From assembly GCA_902475855.1 (NCBI GenBank), contig CABSBF010000002.1:24402-88401 (forward strand): a stretch of DNA of 64,000 bases, given 5' to 3'. This stretch comes from an uncultured Eubacteriales bacterium (GTDB lineage: Bacteria; Bacillota; Clostridia; Oscillospirales; Oscillospiraceae). Below the pieces are notes generated by a model that was not told the origin of the DNA, made no database searches, and saw only the letters and a list, made by a program, of their open reading frames with translations. Both the position numbers and the translations under genes were made by a program. Numbering within the stretch: position 1 is the first letter of the stretch; every line of letters begins with the position of its first letter. This document shows positions 41,175 to 51,026 of the stretch, piece after piece.

Positions 41175-43545
41175 ATGCCAATTCCGCGATTGTTACGCCG
41201 TCCTCTCCCTCGCCATAGACCCCCAGACGGTAGCGCTTGACCGCGCGGTTGTGCTTGAGTTCCTCCTGCACCGCTTTACGCAGAACACCGGTTCCCTTTC
41301 CGTGAATAATGCGTACAGAGGAAAGATTGGCAAGCATCGCGCCGTCCAGAAATACTGACAGTGTTGCCACGGCCTCATCTGCGCTCATCCCGCGCAGATC
41401 AAGCTCAGAGGAAGCGGGTGCATTGCGGAATTCACGTTTGGAGCGCTCGATAATCTTCTTAGCCTGCTGCTTGGTTTCCTCAACCAGATAGACCTCATCC
41501 GGGCGCGCATTGACTTTCATAATCCCTGCCTGAAGCTCATAGGAGCCGTCTTTCAGGATCGAGAGCACCTGCGCCTTTGTTCCGAAGCGCAGCAGCTCCA
41601 CCGTGTCGCCCACCTTGATTGCACGGCTCGGCTCCGGGCGCACCTGCGGCTTCTCTTGATCAGAGAGCGCGTCCTCAGCCTCATTCAGCCTGCGGCGCAG
41701 TTCAGCCTGTTTTGCGTTGCTGCCCTGCACCTCTGCACCGTCCTTCATCTGCTTGCGAAGCTGTTTGAGCTCCTCCGCAACCTCGCTGGAGGTGCGGCGG
41801 GCATCGTCTATGATGCGCTGCGCCTCCGCGCGTGCGCTGCGAACGGCTTTTTCGCGTTCACGCTTGATCTCATCATAATACGCCTCGGATTTCTGCTTCA
41901 TCTGCTCGGTTTCAAGGCGCAGCCGTTCAGCCTCAAGCTTGGCGCTTTCCATCTGCTGTCGCTGCTGCTCCAATTGGTTCAGAACATCCTCAAAATTCCG
42001 GTCGTTTTCATTGACCAGGCTCTTCGCCTTCTCGATGATCTGCTCCGAAAGCCCAAGGCGTTTTGAGATTGCAAAGGCGTTGGACTTGCCCGGAATGCCG
42101 ATCAGCAGTCGGTAGGTCGGACGGAGTGTTTCGACGTCGAATTCGCAGGAAGCGTTCATCACGCCCTCGGTGCGCATGGCATAGAGCTTTAACTCTGCGT
42201 AATGCGTCGTCGCGGCGACACGGCTGCCACATCCGCGGCAGAATTCGATCAGAGCCGTAGCAAGCGCCGCGCCCTCGGCGGGATCCGTTCCGGCACCCAG
42301 TTCGTCGAACAGTACCAGTGTGCTTGCATCGCACTCCCCCACGATCTGGACAATGTTTTTCATATGTGCGGAAAAGGTGGAAAGCGACTGCTCGATGGAC
42401 TGCTCATCCCCGATGTCCGCCAGCACGTGTTCAAACACAGAAATCACACTTCCGTGTTCGGCCGGAATGTGCAGGCCGCACTCTGCCATGAGGGTCAGAA
42501 GCCCCAGCGTTTTTAGTGTGACGGTCTTGCCGCCGGTGTTCGGGCCTGTAATGATCAGCGTGTCGAAATCCGTCCCAAGCCGCACACTGATGGGAACGAC
42601 CGTTTTCTTATCAATAAGGGGATGACGCGCGCGCACCAGTTCGATGGAGGCGTTTTCGCGGATCTCCGGCGCCATGCCTTCAATGCGCAGGGAGTACTTC
42701 GCCTTTGCGAAGATAACATCCAGCGTGATGAGCATCTCATAGCTATGACAGATGCTCTCACGGAAAGTAGCGGCTTCCGCGGAGAGCTCGGCCAGGATAC
42801 GCTCGATCTCCTTCTTTTCCCTGATAAGCAGCTCCCGCAGCGCATTGTTGGCGTTGACCGCCGACATCGGCTCAATGAAAAACGTACTTCCGGTAGAAGA
42901 AACATCGTGGATCAAGCCGGGAACCTCAGACTTATATTCACTCTTGACCGGCACGACATAGCGGTCACCGCGCAGGGTGATGATGGGGTCGCGCAGATAT
43001 TTGGCATACGAGGGCGATGAGATGATCTTTTGCAGAGAATCTTTCACTTTTGCGCTCTGGATACGCATATGGCGGCGGATGTCAGCCAGCTCGCTGCTTG
43101 CGGCGTCGGCGATCTCCTCCTCCGAGAGAATGGAATTTGTGATTTTTTCCTCCAGATAGCGGTTGGGCGAAAGCTCCTGAAAGTACACGTCCAGCACGCT
43201 CTGATTACTGTCGCTGTTATAATATCCCTTGACGCTGCGGATGCAGCGCAGAACGCCCGCGATGCGCAGCAGTTCCACAGGAGTCAGGCAGCCGCCGCGG
43301 TCTGCACGCTCCAGGGAAGATGCAACCTCCCGTACATCCTGAAAGCCCGGTGCGCCCTTGAGCGTGATCATTGCGCAGGCGGCAGAGGTCTGATCAAGCA
43401 GCCGGCGAATTTCCTCCGCATCCGAAAGCGGCAGGAGCGCACGGCAGCGATCCTTCGCCTCCTCACTTGTGGCACAGCCGGACAGCCGCTCAAGCACCGT
43501 ATCCAGCTCCAGCTTTTTCATAGATTTTTCGTAAAGTTCTGTCAT
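41173..43545 (-). CDS. mutS2: Endonuclease MutS2
   Basis: MutS-like ATPase of 790 residues with C-terminal Smr nuclease. Walker A is TGPNTGGKTVTLKT, Walker B is TLVLFDELGAGTDPAEG, then a long coiled coil (about 510-620), a KOW-like segment and the Smr domain with LDLRGMSADEA and HGKGTGVL. It lacks the mismatch-binding N-terminal domain of MutS. Proposed roles are suppression of recombination and rescue of collided ribosomes. It overlaps recO by ATGA. Confidence 0.96.
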   Translation of the reverse strand: MTELYEKSMKKLELDTVLERLSGCATSEEAKDRCRALLPLSDAEEIRRLLDQTSAACAMITLKGAPGFQDVREVASSLERADRGGCLTPVELLRIAGVLRCIRSVKGYYNSDSNQSVLDVYFQELSPNRYLEEKITNSILSEEEIADAASSELADIRRHMRIQSAKVKDSLQKIISSPSYAKYLRDPIITLRGDRYVVPVKSEYKSEVPGLIHDVSSTGSTFFIEPMSAVNANNALRELLIREKKEIERILAELSAEAATFRESICHSYEMLITLDVIFAKAKYSLRIEGMAPEIRENASIELVRARHPLIDKKTVVPISVRLGTDFDTLIITGPNTGGKTVTLKTLGLLTLMAECGLHIPAEHGSVISVFEHVLADIGDEQSIEQSLSTFSAHMKNIVQIVGECDASTLVLFDELGAGTDPAEGAALATALIEFCRGCGSRVAATTHYAELKLYAMRTEGVMNASCEFDVETLRPTYRLLIGIPGKSNAFAISKRLGLSEQIIEKAKSLVNENDRNFEDVLNQLEQQRQQMESAKLEAERLRLETEQMKQKSEAYYDEIKREREKAVRSARAEAQRIIDDARRTSSEVAEELKQLRKQMKDGAEVQGSNAKQAELRRRLNEAEDALSDQEKPQVRPEPSRAIKVGDTVELLRFGTKAQVLSILKDGSYELQAGIMKVNARPDEVYLVEETKQQAKKIIERSKREFRNAPASSELDLRGMSADEAVATLSVFLDGAMLANLSSVRIIHGKGTGVLRKAVQEELKHNRAVKRYRLGVYGEGEDGVTIAELA

Positions 43546-44303
43546 TTGTATAACTCCGTTTTCAAGAAAAGAGACTTATAAAAGTCCAGCGTATAAAAAC
43601 CGCGTTCCAGCTTGGTACACAGATAGCTCTCCGTGATGCCGCTCAACTCTTCCGCAGAGGGGGCCGACAGGCGGAAGGAAAAGAGGTTTTTCATCGGAAG
43701 GGAAACGATGCAGCGCATCGCGGCCAGTGTTGCGGCGGAAACCGGCATACGAATGCCGTCCGTATTCTCCCCACCGCAGGAGGCACATTGCAGCACGCCC
43801 TGCGTCAGATTGAAGCGATCCGCATCCTCGCGCCCGCAGACGGCACAGCCGGAAAGATCCGGAAGATAACCCGCGAGACACATTGCACGGAGCTCAAACA
43901 CGGCTTTGACCAGAATCTGCGGGCGAGTACCCCTGCCGAGAACGTACAGGCAGTTAAGCAGCAGCGACAGAAGGTCCGGATCCGGCGCATCCTCCTGCGA
44001 GATTGCTTCCGTCACCTGCGCAAAATATGACGCGAGCGACAGAAGCTCCACATCCTCACGCAGACGGGGAAACATCTCCCTTGGTGTTGCTTCCGTGACA
44101 AGATAGCGTCCCTGATAGTCAAGCATTGTAAATTCGGAAAAAGTCAGAAGCTGGCAGCCTGCGCGCAGCTTGCTCGTCCGGCTCTTGACTCCACGTGCTT
44201 TGGCTGTAACCTGCCCGTTTTCGCGCGTCAGAATGGTCAGCAGCTTGTCGTTATCCTTGTACTCGGTTTCGCGCAGAACAATGCCATCGGTTTTAAGGTA
44301 CAT
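43542..44303 (-). CDS. recO: DNA repair protein RecO
   Basis: Recombination mediator of the RecFOR pathway (253 residues). The N-terminal OB fold begins KTDGIVLRETEYKDNDKLLTI (key part GIVLRETEYKDND), and a C-terminal zinc motif shows CAVCG and CASCG. It follows the yqzL mini-gene and a 9-bp hairpin immediately before its ribosome-binding site. Confidence 0.95.
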   Translation of the reverse strand: MYLKTDGIVLRETEYKDNDKLLTILTRENGQVTAKARGVKSRTSKLRAGCQLLTFSEFTMLDYQGRYLVTEATPREMFPRLREDVELLSLASYFAQVTEAISQEDAPDPDLLSLLLNCLYVLGRGTRPQILVKAVFELRAMCLAGYLPDLSGCAVCGREDADRFNLTQGVLQCASCGGENTDGIRMPVSAATLAAMRCIVSLPMKNLFSFRLSAPSAEELSGITESYLCTKLERGFYTLDFYKSLFLKTELYK

Positions 44304-44315
44304 ATGCGCTCCTAT

Positions 44316-44337
44316 GTAGGCCGCAGGTGCGGCCTAC
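44316..44337 (-). promoter_or_regulatory. Hairpin covering the yqzL stop just before the recO ribosome-binding site
   Basis: A perfect 9-bp GC-rich stem (44316-44324 with 44329-44337) and a 4-base loop. It includes the yqzL TAG and ends about 3 bases before the AGGAG of recO. No U-run follows, so it is more likely a translational or processing element than a terminator. Confidence 0.55.
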
Positions 44338-44417
44338 TGAGAATTATGTTTGTAAAGCAGGTACGCCTCCGGCGCACCCGTTTCCAGAAACAGCGTCCAG
44401 AAAAATGCAGCATCCAT
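44334..44417 (-). CDS. yqzL: YqzL family mini-protein
   Basis: A 27-codon gene in the era-recO gap. It reads MDAAFFWTLFLETGAPEAYL and seven more residues, which fits the YqzL family (short proteins with the pattern FFWxxFxETGxxxAYLLYK). An AGGAGG lies 7 bases upstream of the ATG. YqzL sits between era and recO in many Firmicutes; the function is unknown. Confidence 0.88.
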   Translation of the reverse strand: MDAAFFWTLFLETGAPEAYLLYKHNSQ

Positions 44418-44483
44418 CGGGTAAACCTCCTGATGTTTCTGTCATTAGGATTTGCCCGAAGCGGAAAAGCTATGACTGGAAAG

Positions 44484-45368
44484 TTATTCGTATCCGAAAT
44501 TGCGGATCATGTGCTGGCTGTCGCGCCAGTTCTCCTTGACCTTGACCCAGGTCTGCAAAAAGACCTTTGTTCCCATAAAGCGTTCACAGTCCTCACGGGC
44601 GGCGGTGCTGATCTTCTTGAGCATTGCGCCGTTTTTGCCGATGATGATACCCTTATGGCTTGCTTTTTCGCAGTAAATGGTCGCATCCACGTCTACGACG
44701 CCGTTATCACGCTCAGAAAACTTCGTGATCTCCACGGCAGTGCCGTGCGGAATCTCGCGTTCCAGATTCCACAGAAGCTTTTCGCGGATGATCTCTGCAA
44801 TCACCTGGCGCTCCGGCTGATCGGAAACGGCATCATCCGGGAAATAGAAGGGACTTTCTGCTGCATACTTCCCGCACTCGGCCAGCAGCTCGTCTATCCC
44901 CTCCTTATACTTTGCAGAAATGGGAATGACCGCATCGAAATTGTACTTCTGCGCATAGGCAGCCATCACAGCAAGAAGGTTCTCCTTCTCGACGGTGTCG
45001 ATCTTGTTGATGACAAGGATCGCGGGCGCACCGGTGGCAGCGATCTGCGCGATGAGGGCTTCCTCCTGCGTGCCGACATTGGCAATGGGATCAACAAGAA
45101 GCAGCACGACGTCCACATCCGCAACGGATTCCTTGACGACGTCAACCATATAGTCGCCCAGGCGGGTGCGCGGCTTGTGGAAGCCCGGCGTGTCAATGAA
45201 CACAAGCTGGGTGTCGCCCCGCGTCACGATACCGCAGATGCGGTTGCGCGTGGTCTGTGGCTTATTGGAAACAATGGCGATCTTCTCGCCCACCAGACGG
45301 TTGATGAGGGTGGATTTTCCCACATTCGGCCGTCCGGCAATGGTAATCATGGCAGATTTCGTTTTCAT
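44484..45368 (-). CDS. era: GTPase Era
   Basis: Essential GTPase (294 residues) that binds 16S rRNA in 30S assembly. G1 is GRPNVGKS (12-19), G3 DTPGFHKP, G4 NKID; the C-terminal KH domain has GIIIGKNGAMLKKI. The ATG overlaps the stop of the acetyltransferase gene. Confidence 0.97.
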   Translation of the reverse strand: MKTKSAMITIAGRPNVGKSTLINRLVGEKIAIVSNKPQTTRNRICGIVTRGDTQLVFIDTPGFHKPRTRLGDYMVDVVKESVADVDVVLLLVDPIANVGTQEEALIAQIAATGAPAILVINKIDTVEKENLLAVMAAYAQKYNFDAVIPISAKYKEGIDELLAECGKYAAESPFYFPDDAVSDQPERQVIAEIIREKLLWNLEREIPHGTAVEITKFSERDNGVVDVDATIYCEKASHKGIIIGKNGAMLKKISTAAREDCERFMGTKVFLQTWVKVKENWRDSQHMIRNFGYE

Positions 45369-45880
45369 ATATGATCTCCTAAGTAAAACTCAAAATACAG
45401 GATATCCTCCGCCTTGCCCGCGTGTCCGTCGTGGATCTCGCCCACAATACCACCCATTCTGCGGTAAAATGCCTGCGCAGGTAGATTGTGGCAGTTGCAT
45501 CCGCAGAAGAATTTCGGCAGACCACGTTCGCGGCATACCTGCCGCAGCTGTGCAAAAGCCCGGCTGCCCAGCCGCATACGCCGGTACTCCGGAAGAAAAT
45601 AGAGGGAGTTCAGGCAAAGGTCGAAGTCCCGATAGGTACCATAGCCGCAGGGGCCATAGTAAAAGTAGCCGACGCAGTGATCCCCATCCCACGCAAGGAA
45701 AACGTCATTTTCCGGATTGGAAATGCACTGCGCGTCCCGCGCGGAATGACGCGCATAATCATATTGGTCGATCATTTCGTCCGGGTAAATGCCTCGGTAG
45801 GTCGTCGCCCAGACCTTCCGGCGGGTTTCGGTCAGTGTGCGGGCATCAGAAGCCGCCGCACGGCGGAATTCCACATTCAT
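45365..45880 (-). CDS. GNAT-family N-acetyltransferase
   Basis: Acetyltransferase-like protein of 171 residues. The acetyl-CoA site is suggested by LYFLPEYRRMRLGSRAF (V/I-x-x-x-x-R-x-x-G pattern) and the later FYRRMGG. Substrate unknown. It is locked between ybeY and era by ATGA overlaps at both ends, a slot usually held by dgkA or cdd in Firmicutes. Confidence 0.88.
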   Translation of the reverse strand: MNVEFRRAAASDARTLTETRRKVWATTYRGIYPDEMIDQYDYARHSARDAQCISNPENDVFLAWDGDHCVGYFYYGPCGYGTYRDFDLCLNSLYFLPEYRRMRLGSRAFAQLRQVCRERGLPKFFCGCNCHNLPAQAFYRRMGGIVGEIHDGHAGKAEDILYFEFYLGDHI

Positions 45881-46367
45881 CGTTGCAGCCCCAGCTCCGC
45901 TGCGATAATCTCCTCGCGTGTGCGCATTTGCCGCTTTTGCTCGCCCTCGTCCATGTGGTCATAGCCCAGCAGATGCAGAATGGAGTGGATGGTCAGGTAA
46001 CCGATCTCGCGGCGCGTCGTATTGCCGAAGCGCTTTGCCTGATCTCTGGCGCGCTCCAGAGAGATTGCCATATCGCCCAGCGGCAGCAGGCCGGTCTGTG
46101 GGTCGATGTCCTCGCTGACGTCCTCCGGGAAGGCACCTGGCGTAAACTGGAACATCGGGAAGGACAGCACATCCGTCGCGCTGTCGATATTGCGCGTTGC
46201 GTTGTTGATCGCGCGGATGCCCTCATCATCCGTCACAAGGACGTTGATCTCGCAGGGGACGTTTACGCCCTCCGCCGCCAGCGCTGCCGTGATGCAGTGA
46301 TGCAGATGCACCGTCAGCGCCGGGCTCTTGTCTCTGCGGTACGCATAGCGCACGATGATCTGATGCT

Positions 46368-46371
<4 letters not shown>
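45877..46371 (-). CDS. ybeY: Endoribonuclease YbeY
   Basis: Metal-dependent RNase for 16S rRNA 3'-end maturation and ribosome quality control (164 residues). The zinc motif is HSILHLLGYDH with a following acidic residue (MDEGE); FPM and LGDMAIS segments are typical. It overlaps phoH and the acetyltransferase gene by 4 bases each. Confidence 0.96.
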
Positions 46372-47365
<994 letters not shown>

Positions 47366-47369
<4 letters not shown>

Positions 47370-48562
47370 TTGTTTTCTCCTTTGTAGAGTTCCTCCGCCG
47401 GGACGAGCCGCGCGATCATCTCACGACAGGTACTTTCCGCATGCAGGACATACAGGCCGTCCGTATGCAGAACGGTAGCCGCCGTTTCCTGAATCTCGCC
47501 AATGGTCATGGCCTGCTTCGTCAACTGTCGCCACGCCGTGTGCAGGAGCGTTTCCGCTTCTGTGCGGCTGGTTTCCTGTGCGGTCAGACGGTATTCCCGG
47601 TAGATTGCCGTTTCCAGCCGAAGCGGCAGCTCATACCCGCCCGGCAGCGGCAAACATTTCTCGCTTATCATTTTATCACAATTGACCAGTGGAATTCCAC
47701 TGTTTCCTGATAAATTTATTCTTTTTCTTCCGATGATCAGTGTTTTTTGCGTCCATATTCGTCCGGTGTAGGCTTTTACCAGCACCGTATCCGGTGTTAC
47801 TATCGTTCCGGCGTGCCATGTTCTTGCATAAATTTCTGCATTGGCACAGACTGCGCGTACCCGAAGACCGTAATCTTCATAGCCGGAAACCAGAAGCTGC
47901 CCCGCTGTAACCGTCTGTCCCACCTTGCAAAGCTTCATACCTTCCAGCACGGAAATCTCCGCCAGAACCCCGTCGCATGCGGCAACAACGTTTGCCACAC
48001 GATAGGGCGGCTGCTCAGAGGTCGGGCTGCTGCGTTCCGTAACAAGAACGTGCAGTACGCCTCCGCTGCGGTTGACCGCCAGCCAAGAAAGCTTCGGAAG
48101 GCGCAAAAGCATCCGGTGCTTGGTAAGTTCAGAGTCAATATCAGCACCCCGTGTGCCGAAGCGGATGTTTTCCTCCTCCAATGCGCGAAGAATTTCCTCC
48201 TCGTGCAGCGTTTGAGCTCCCTGCACATCCAGAACCCAGACGAACTTCTGAAAAAAGAAGGTTGCCGCAAGTGCAAGAAGCATCCCAAATACCAGAATCG
48301 GGCGCTTCCTGAGTCCGCCGTATCGCTGCGCAAAACCATGATTTCGCAGGATCTGCACCTCTGCAAAGCAGTGCATTATACACCTGCGGATTGCAATAAG
48401 GTCCTTTTGATAAACATAAAGCGTATAATGCAGCGCATCCTCTCTGTACAGGCCCCAAAAACGGAGGTTCTTTTCTGCGAGCAGGTTTATGCACTGCTCC
48501 GGCGCAGCTCCAGTGATGCGCAAATGCACATATCCGCGTAAAAATCGAATGACTCGGTACAC
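47366..48562 (-). CDS. yqfD: Sporulation protein YqfD
   Basis: Membrane protein of 398 residues. It has one membrane segment (about 88-108, ILVFGMLLALAATFFF) and a large extracytoplasmic part. YqfD is made in the mother cell under sigma-E and needed for full sporulation in Bacillus; molecular role unknown. The start is GTG 48562 with a GAGGTG upstream. It is coupled to phoH downstream (ATGA) and follows yqfC by 10 bases. Confidence 0.93.
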
Positions 48563-48572
48563 GCATTACACC

Positions 48573-48839
48573 TCATTCCAACGTAAGTGTGCAGATTGTT
48601 CCGCGGATTTCCACGCTGCGCCGCGTCATCCGCGCGATGCACAGTCCGCTCCCCTGTACATTGACAGCGCCGTCCTGCACTGACACACGGACGCAGGTGT
48701 CGGTATAGACAAGGATTCCGTCGTGGTTCTCAATGGTTACACTCCTTCGCCCGCGGAGTTGTGTCAAGGGCAGGCTGCACATCACCTCCGGCGGTATGGC
48801 AAGCTTTTCTCCCAGTTTTTCTCTGATTTGACGTTTCAT
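48573..48839 (-). CDS. yqfC: Sporulation protein YqfC
   Basis: Small protein of 88 residues with a YabP/YqfC fold (short beta-rich protein, segment RRSVTIENHDGILVYTD in part: VTIENHDGILVY). Made under sigma-E; partner of YqfD by constant linkage. ATG 48839 follows GGGAGGGG; an upstream ATG at 48890 is not supported by a ribosome-binding site. Confidence 0.92.
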   Translation of the reverse strand: MKRQIREKLGEKLAIPPEVMCSLPLTQLRGRRSVTIENHDGILVYTDTCVRVSVQDGAVNVQGSGLCIARMTRRSVEIRGTICTLTLE

Positions 48840-48858
48840 TTTATCCCCTCCCGCAAAC

Positions 48859-48903
48859 ATTCTATGCCAAAGAGGAACATTCTTTCCCAAAAGTGCATAT
48901 AGT
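48859..48903. promoter_or_regulatory. Divergent sigma-E-like promoter elements for yqfC and ylbJ
   Basis: On the minus strand CATAGAAT (48859-48866) is one base off the sigma-E -10 consensus (CATACAAT). On the plus strand CATATAGT (48896-48903) is a looser match. The -35 regions are weak. Both flanking genes belong to the sigma-E regulon in Bacillus. Confidence 0.45.
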
Positions 48904-48920
48904 CAAGCGAGGTGATCCTT

Positions 48921-49952
48921 GTGCGTTTGAAAAACGCGATCTTCTGGTCTGTGCTTCTTCTGCTGGCAGTGGAACTGATCCGCTTTCCGGAGGTGGCAGC
49001 CGCTGGCGCAGCGCATGGCCTGCGCATCTGCGGAAGGGCTCTCATTCCTGCGCTCTTCCCTTATTTTGTTTTATCGCGTCTCGTCATTGCGAGGGCTTCC
49101 TTTGGCAGGGTTGCTGCACGCTTTGACCGGCAAATGGGGAATCTGTTCTGCGTGGAAGGCACATGTCTGCCAGCACTCTTGATCGGCTTTCTCGGCGGCT
49201 ACCCCGTCGGAGCAGCAACTGTTGCCACACTTTATGAAAATGGAAAAACATCAAAACAGAGCGCACAGCGTGCCATGTGCCTGTGCAATAATTCGGGGCC
49301 CGCATTTTTTCTCGGTGTGGTTGGCGGAACTGTTCTCAAAGACAGACGAGCCGGGCTGGTGCTCTACGGCATTCATGTTCTTGCAGCAGTTTGTGCAGGA
49401 ATTCTGCTTGCGACGCCCGGGAGCGTGCATGTGTCAATGCGAAAGCAGGCGACGCAGGTACGTACTCCGATCTTTCGGGCGTTTCCGGAAGCAATCGGTG
49501 CTTCCTGCGCGGCACTTTTACAGATCAGCGGGCTGGTGGTCTTCTTTTGCGTTCTGAACGCAATTGCAGAACGAGTCGGACTTTGGAAGCCCTTTGCAGG
49601 ATTTCCTGCCGCACGGGGACTCCTCAGCGGTTTATTTGAACTAAGCAGTGGAATTTTACAGCTCTCCGGGTCGTGGGCTGTGCGTTTTCTTGCCTGTGCC
49701 TTTCTTCTTGGATGGGGCGGCATCTGTGTCCATTTTCAGGCAGCAAGTCTTTGGTCGGCGGCCGGCCTGCATCCGCACGGATATCTTAGCGAAAAAGCGT
49801 TGCATGCACTTCTCTCCCTTCTGTTTGCCGCAGCATATCTGCATTCCGGCGTCCTTTTCGCTTGCGTTACATCCTTCCTTCTCTGCCTCTGCGCCGGATT
49901 TGTACTGCTACGAAAAAAGAGGACTGGAAATTTGCGGCGCGATGCGGTATAA
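48921..49952 (+). CDS. ylbJ: Sporulation integral membrane protein YlbJ
   Basis: Polytopic membrane protein of about 343 residues with nucleoside-transporter Gate-type segments. Seen are an N-terminal membrane segment, GRALIPALFPYFVLSRL, GFLGGYPVGA (family mark) and CNNSGPAFFLGVVGG. YlbJ is a mother-cell sigma-E protein needed for spore cortex formation in Bacillus. GTG 48921 has a GAGG 8 bases upstream; GTG 48912 overlaps that site. Divergent from yqfC. Confidence 0.93.
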   Translation: MRLKNAIFWSVLLLLAVELIRFPEVAAAGAAHGLRICGRALIPALFPYFVLSRLVIARASFGRVAARFDRQMGNLFCVEGTCLPALLIGFLGGYPVGAATVATLYENGKTSKQSAQRAMCLCNNSGPAFFLGVVGGTVLKDRRAGLVLYGIHVLAAVCAGILLATPGSVHVSMRKQATQVRTPIFRAFPEAIGASCAALLQISGLVVFFCVLNAIAERVGLWKPFAGFPAARGLLSGLFELSSGILQLSGSWAVRFLACAFLLGWGGICVHFQAASLWSAAGLHPHGYLSEKALHALLSLLFAAAYLHSGVLFACVTSFLLCLCAGFVLLRKKRTGNLRRDAV

Positions 49953-49988
49953 TAAATAAAGAAAAATGTGCAAAGTGAGGAAGCTGCT

Positions 49989-50198
49989 ATGCTGTTCCGA
50001 AGAAAAATAGAAAAATCCTGTTCTTACTGCGTACATTCCGCAAAGCTCGACAGCGAATCCTGCCTTTGCGCAAAGAAAGGGATTGTTGATGCCGACTCAC
50101 ATTGCCGAAAATTCAAGTATGAACCGCTCAAGCGCGTACCGGTTCGCCGAAAGGCAAAGGACTTTTCCGAATACGACACCGCAGACTTTTCTCTGTGA
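49989..50198 (+). CDS. Small Cys-rich protein of unknown function downstream of ylbJ
   Basis: A 69-residue basic protein starting MLFRRKIEKSCSYCVHSAKL. Five Cys in the pattern C-x2-C-x11-C-x-C-x12-C suggest a metal site. A GTGAGG lies about 8 bases before ATG 49989. It begins 36 bases after ylbJ and is likely co-transcribed with it, so it may be made in sporulation. I do not know a named family. Confidence 0.75.
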   Translation: MLFRRKIEKSCSYCVHSAKLDSESCLCAKKGIVDADSHCRKFKYEPLKRVPVRRKAKDFSEYDTADFSL

Positions 50199-50288
50199 GA
50201 GATTTCGCTGCAATGCTTGCAGCGTGCGCCCAATGAGTGCAGCAGTTTTTGCGTACTCTATGCGCTTCCTATGCCACCTCTGTAAACA

Positions 50289-50420
50289 AACCCCCTCTGC
50301 TTAAAAAAGCAGAGGGGGTTATCATCTTTCAATGGGCCGGGCTTGTGTCGTTTAAGCACAAGCATTCGTCTTGTAAGTGAAACTGAACCGGGGATCAGGC
50401 AAACTGCCTGACCCCCGGGT
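50289..50420. terminator. Hairpin cluster between the convergent ylbJ and subtilase units
   Basis: Three hairpins in a row: 50289-50300 with 50309-50320 (perfect 12 bp), 50341-50347 with about 50357-50363 (7 bp) and 50387-50420 (GC-rich, slightly bulged). The first can serve both directions; the third lies 34 bases after the subtilase-fragment stop. The rest of 50199-50453 holds nothing else that I could identify. Confidence 0.75.
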
Positions 50421-50453
50421 TTTCATTGCAAACTGGCCTCTGGAAACAACGCC

Positions 50454-51026
50454 TTATTTCTGCGCGTGCTTCTTCTTGGAAAGCAGGAAGAACAACAGGC
50501 AGATAGCGGCAACGGAGAGAACCAGAACCGTCACCAGCACGGGAACCTTTGTACTGTCGCCAGTGGCCGGCGTGCCGGGCTTTTCGGAGGGCTTATCCGA
50601 AGGATTCGGTTCGCTCGGCTTCGCATTTTCAGACCACTTTGCGGTGAGAACGGTGTCACCAGCAAAGTGATACAGTGTTTCGGCAGTTACGGCATTACCG
50701 TTGGCATCGAACCAACCAAGGAAGGTATGTCCCGCCAGCGCAGGAACAGGCAGAGCGCCGACAGGTGCGTCAAAGGTCACATTGAGTGTGTTCCCGGATA
50801 GTTCGCCGCCGTTGGCTTCCAGAGTTACAACATAAGTGTTCGCCGTCCAGGTTGCAGTATATGTCGTATCTTCCAGAACAAGGGCGGAAACAGTCTTGTC
50901 CCAGCCATTGAAAGTGTAACCGGCTCGCGCAGGAGTGCCATCGAATGCTGGTGTGAAGCCGCCGGTTTCCACCTCATAGCGCTGCTCTGCAAATGCTGCG
51001 CCTTCAACGCCGTCGGTGTAGGTCAC
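50454..51026 (-). pseudogene. Frameshifted 3' part of the subtilase gene: InlB-type repeat and sortase-like anchor
   Basis: This frame codes for 190 residues that look like the missing end of the subtilase. It has one and a half to two InlB B (Listeria-Bacteroides) repeats (GYTFNGWDKTV, then GHTFLGWFDANGN), a Pro-rich wall-spanning linker (PSEPNPSDKPSEKP), a PATGD sorting-type motif, a hydrophobic segment and a KKKHAQK tail. It has no ribosome-binding site, and its GTG overlaps the subtilase stop. A single missing base near 51030-51045 would join the frames, giving VTVxIQSIVTYTDG, a natural entry to such a repeat. It should be read as part of the gene at 51023-56128. Confidence 0.8.
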
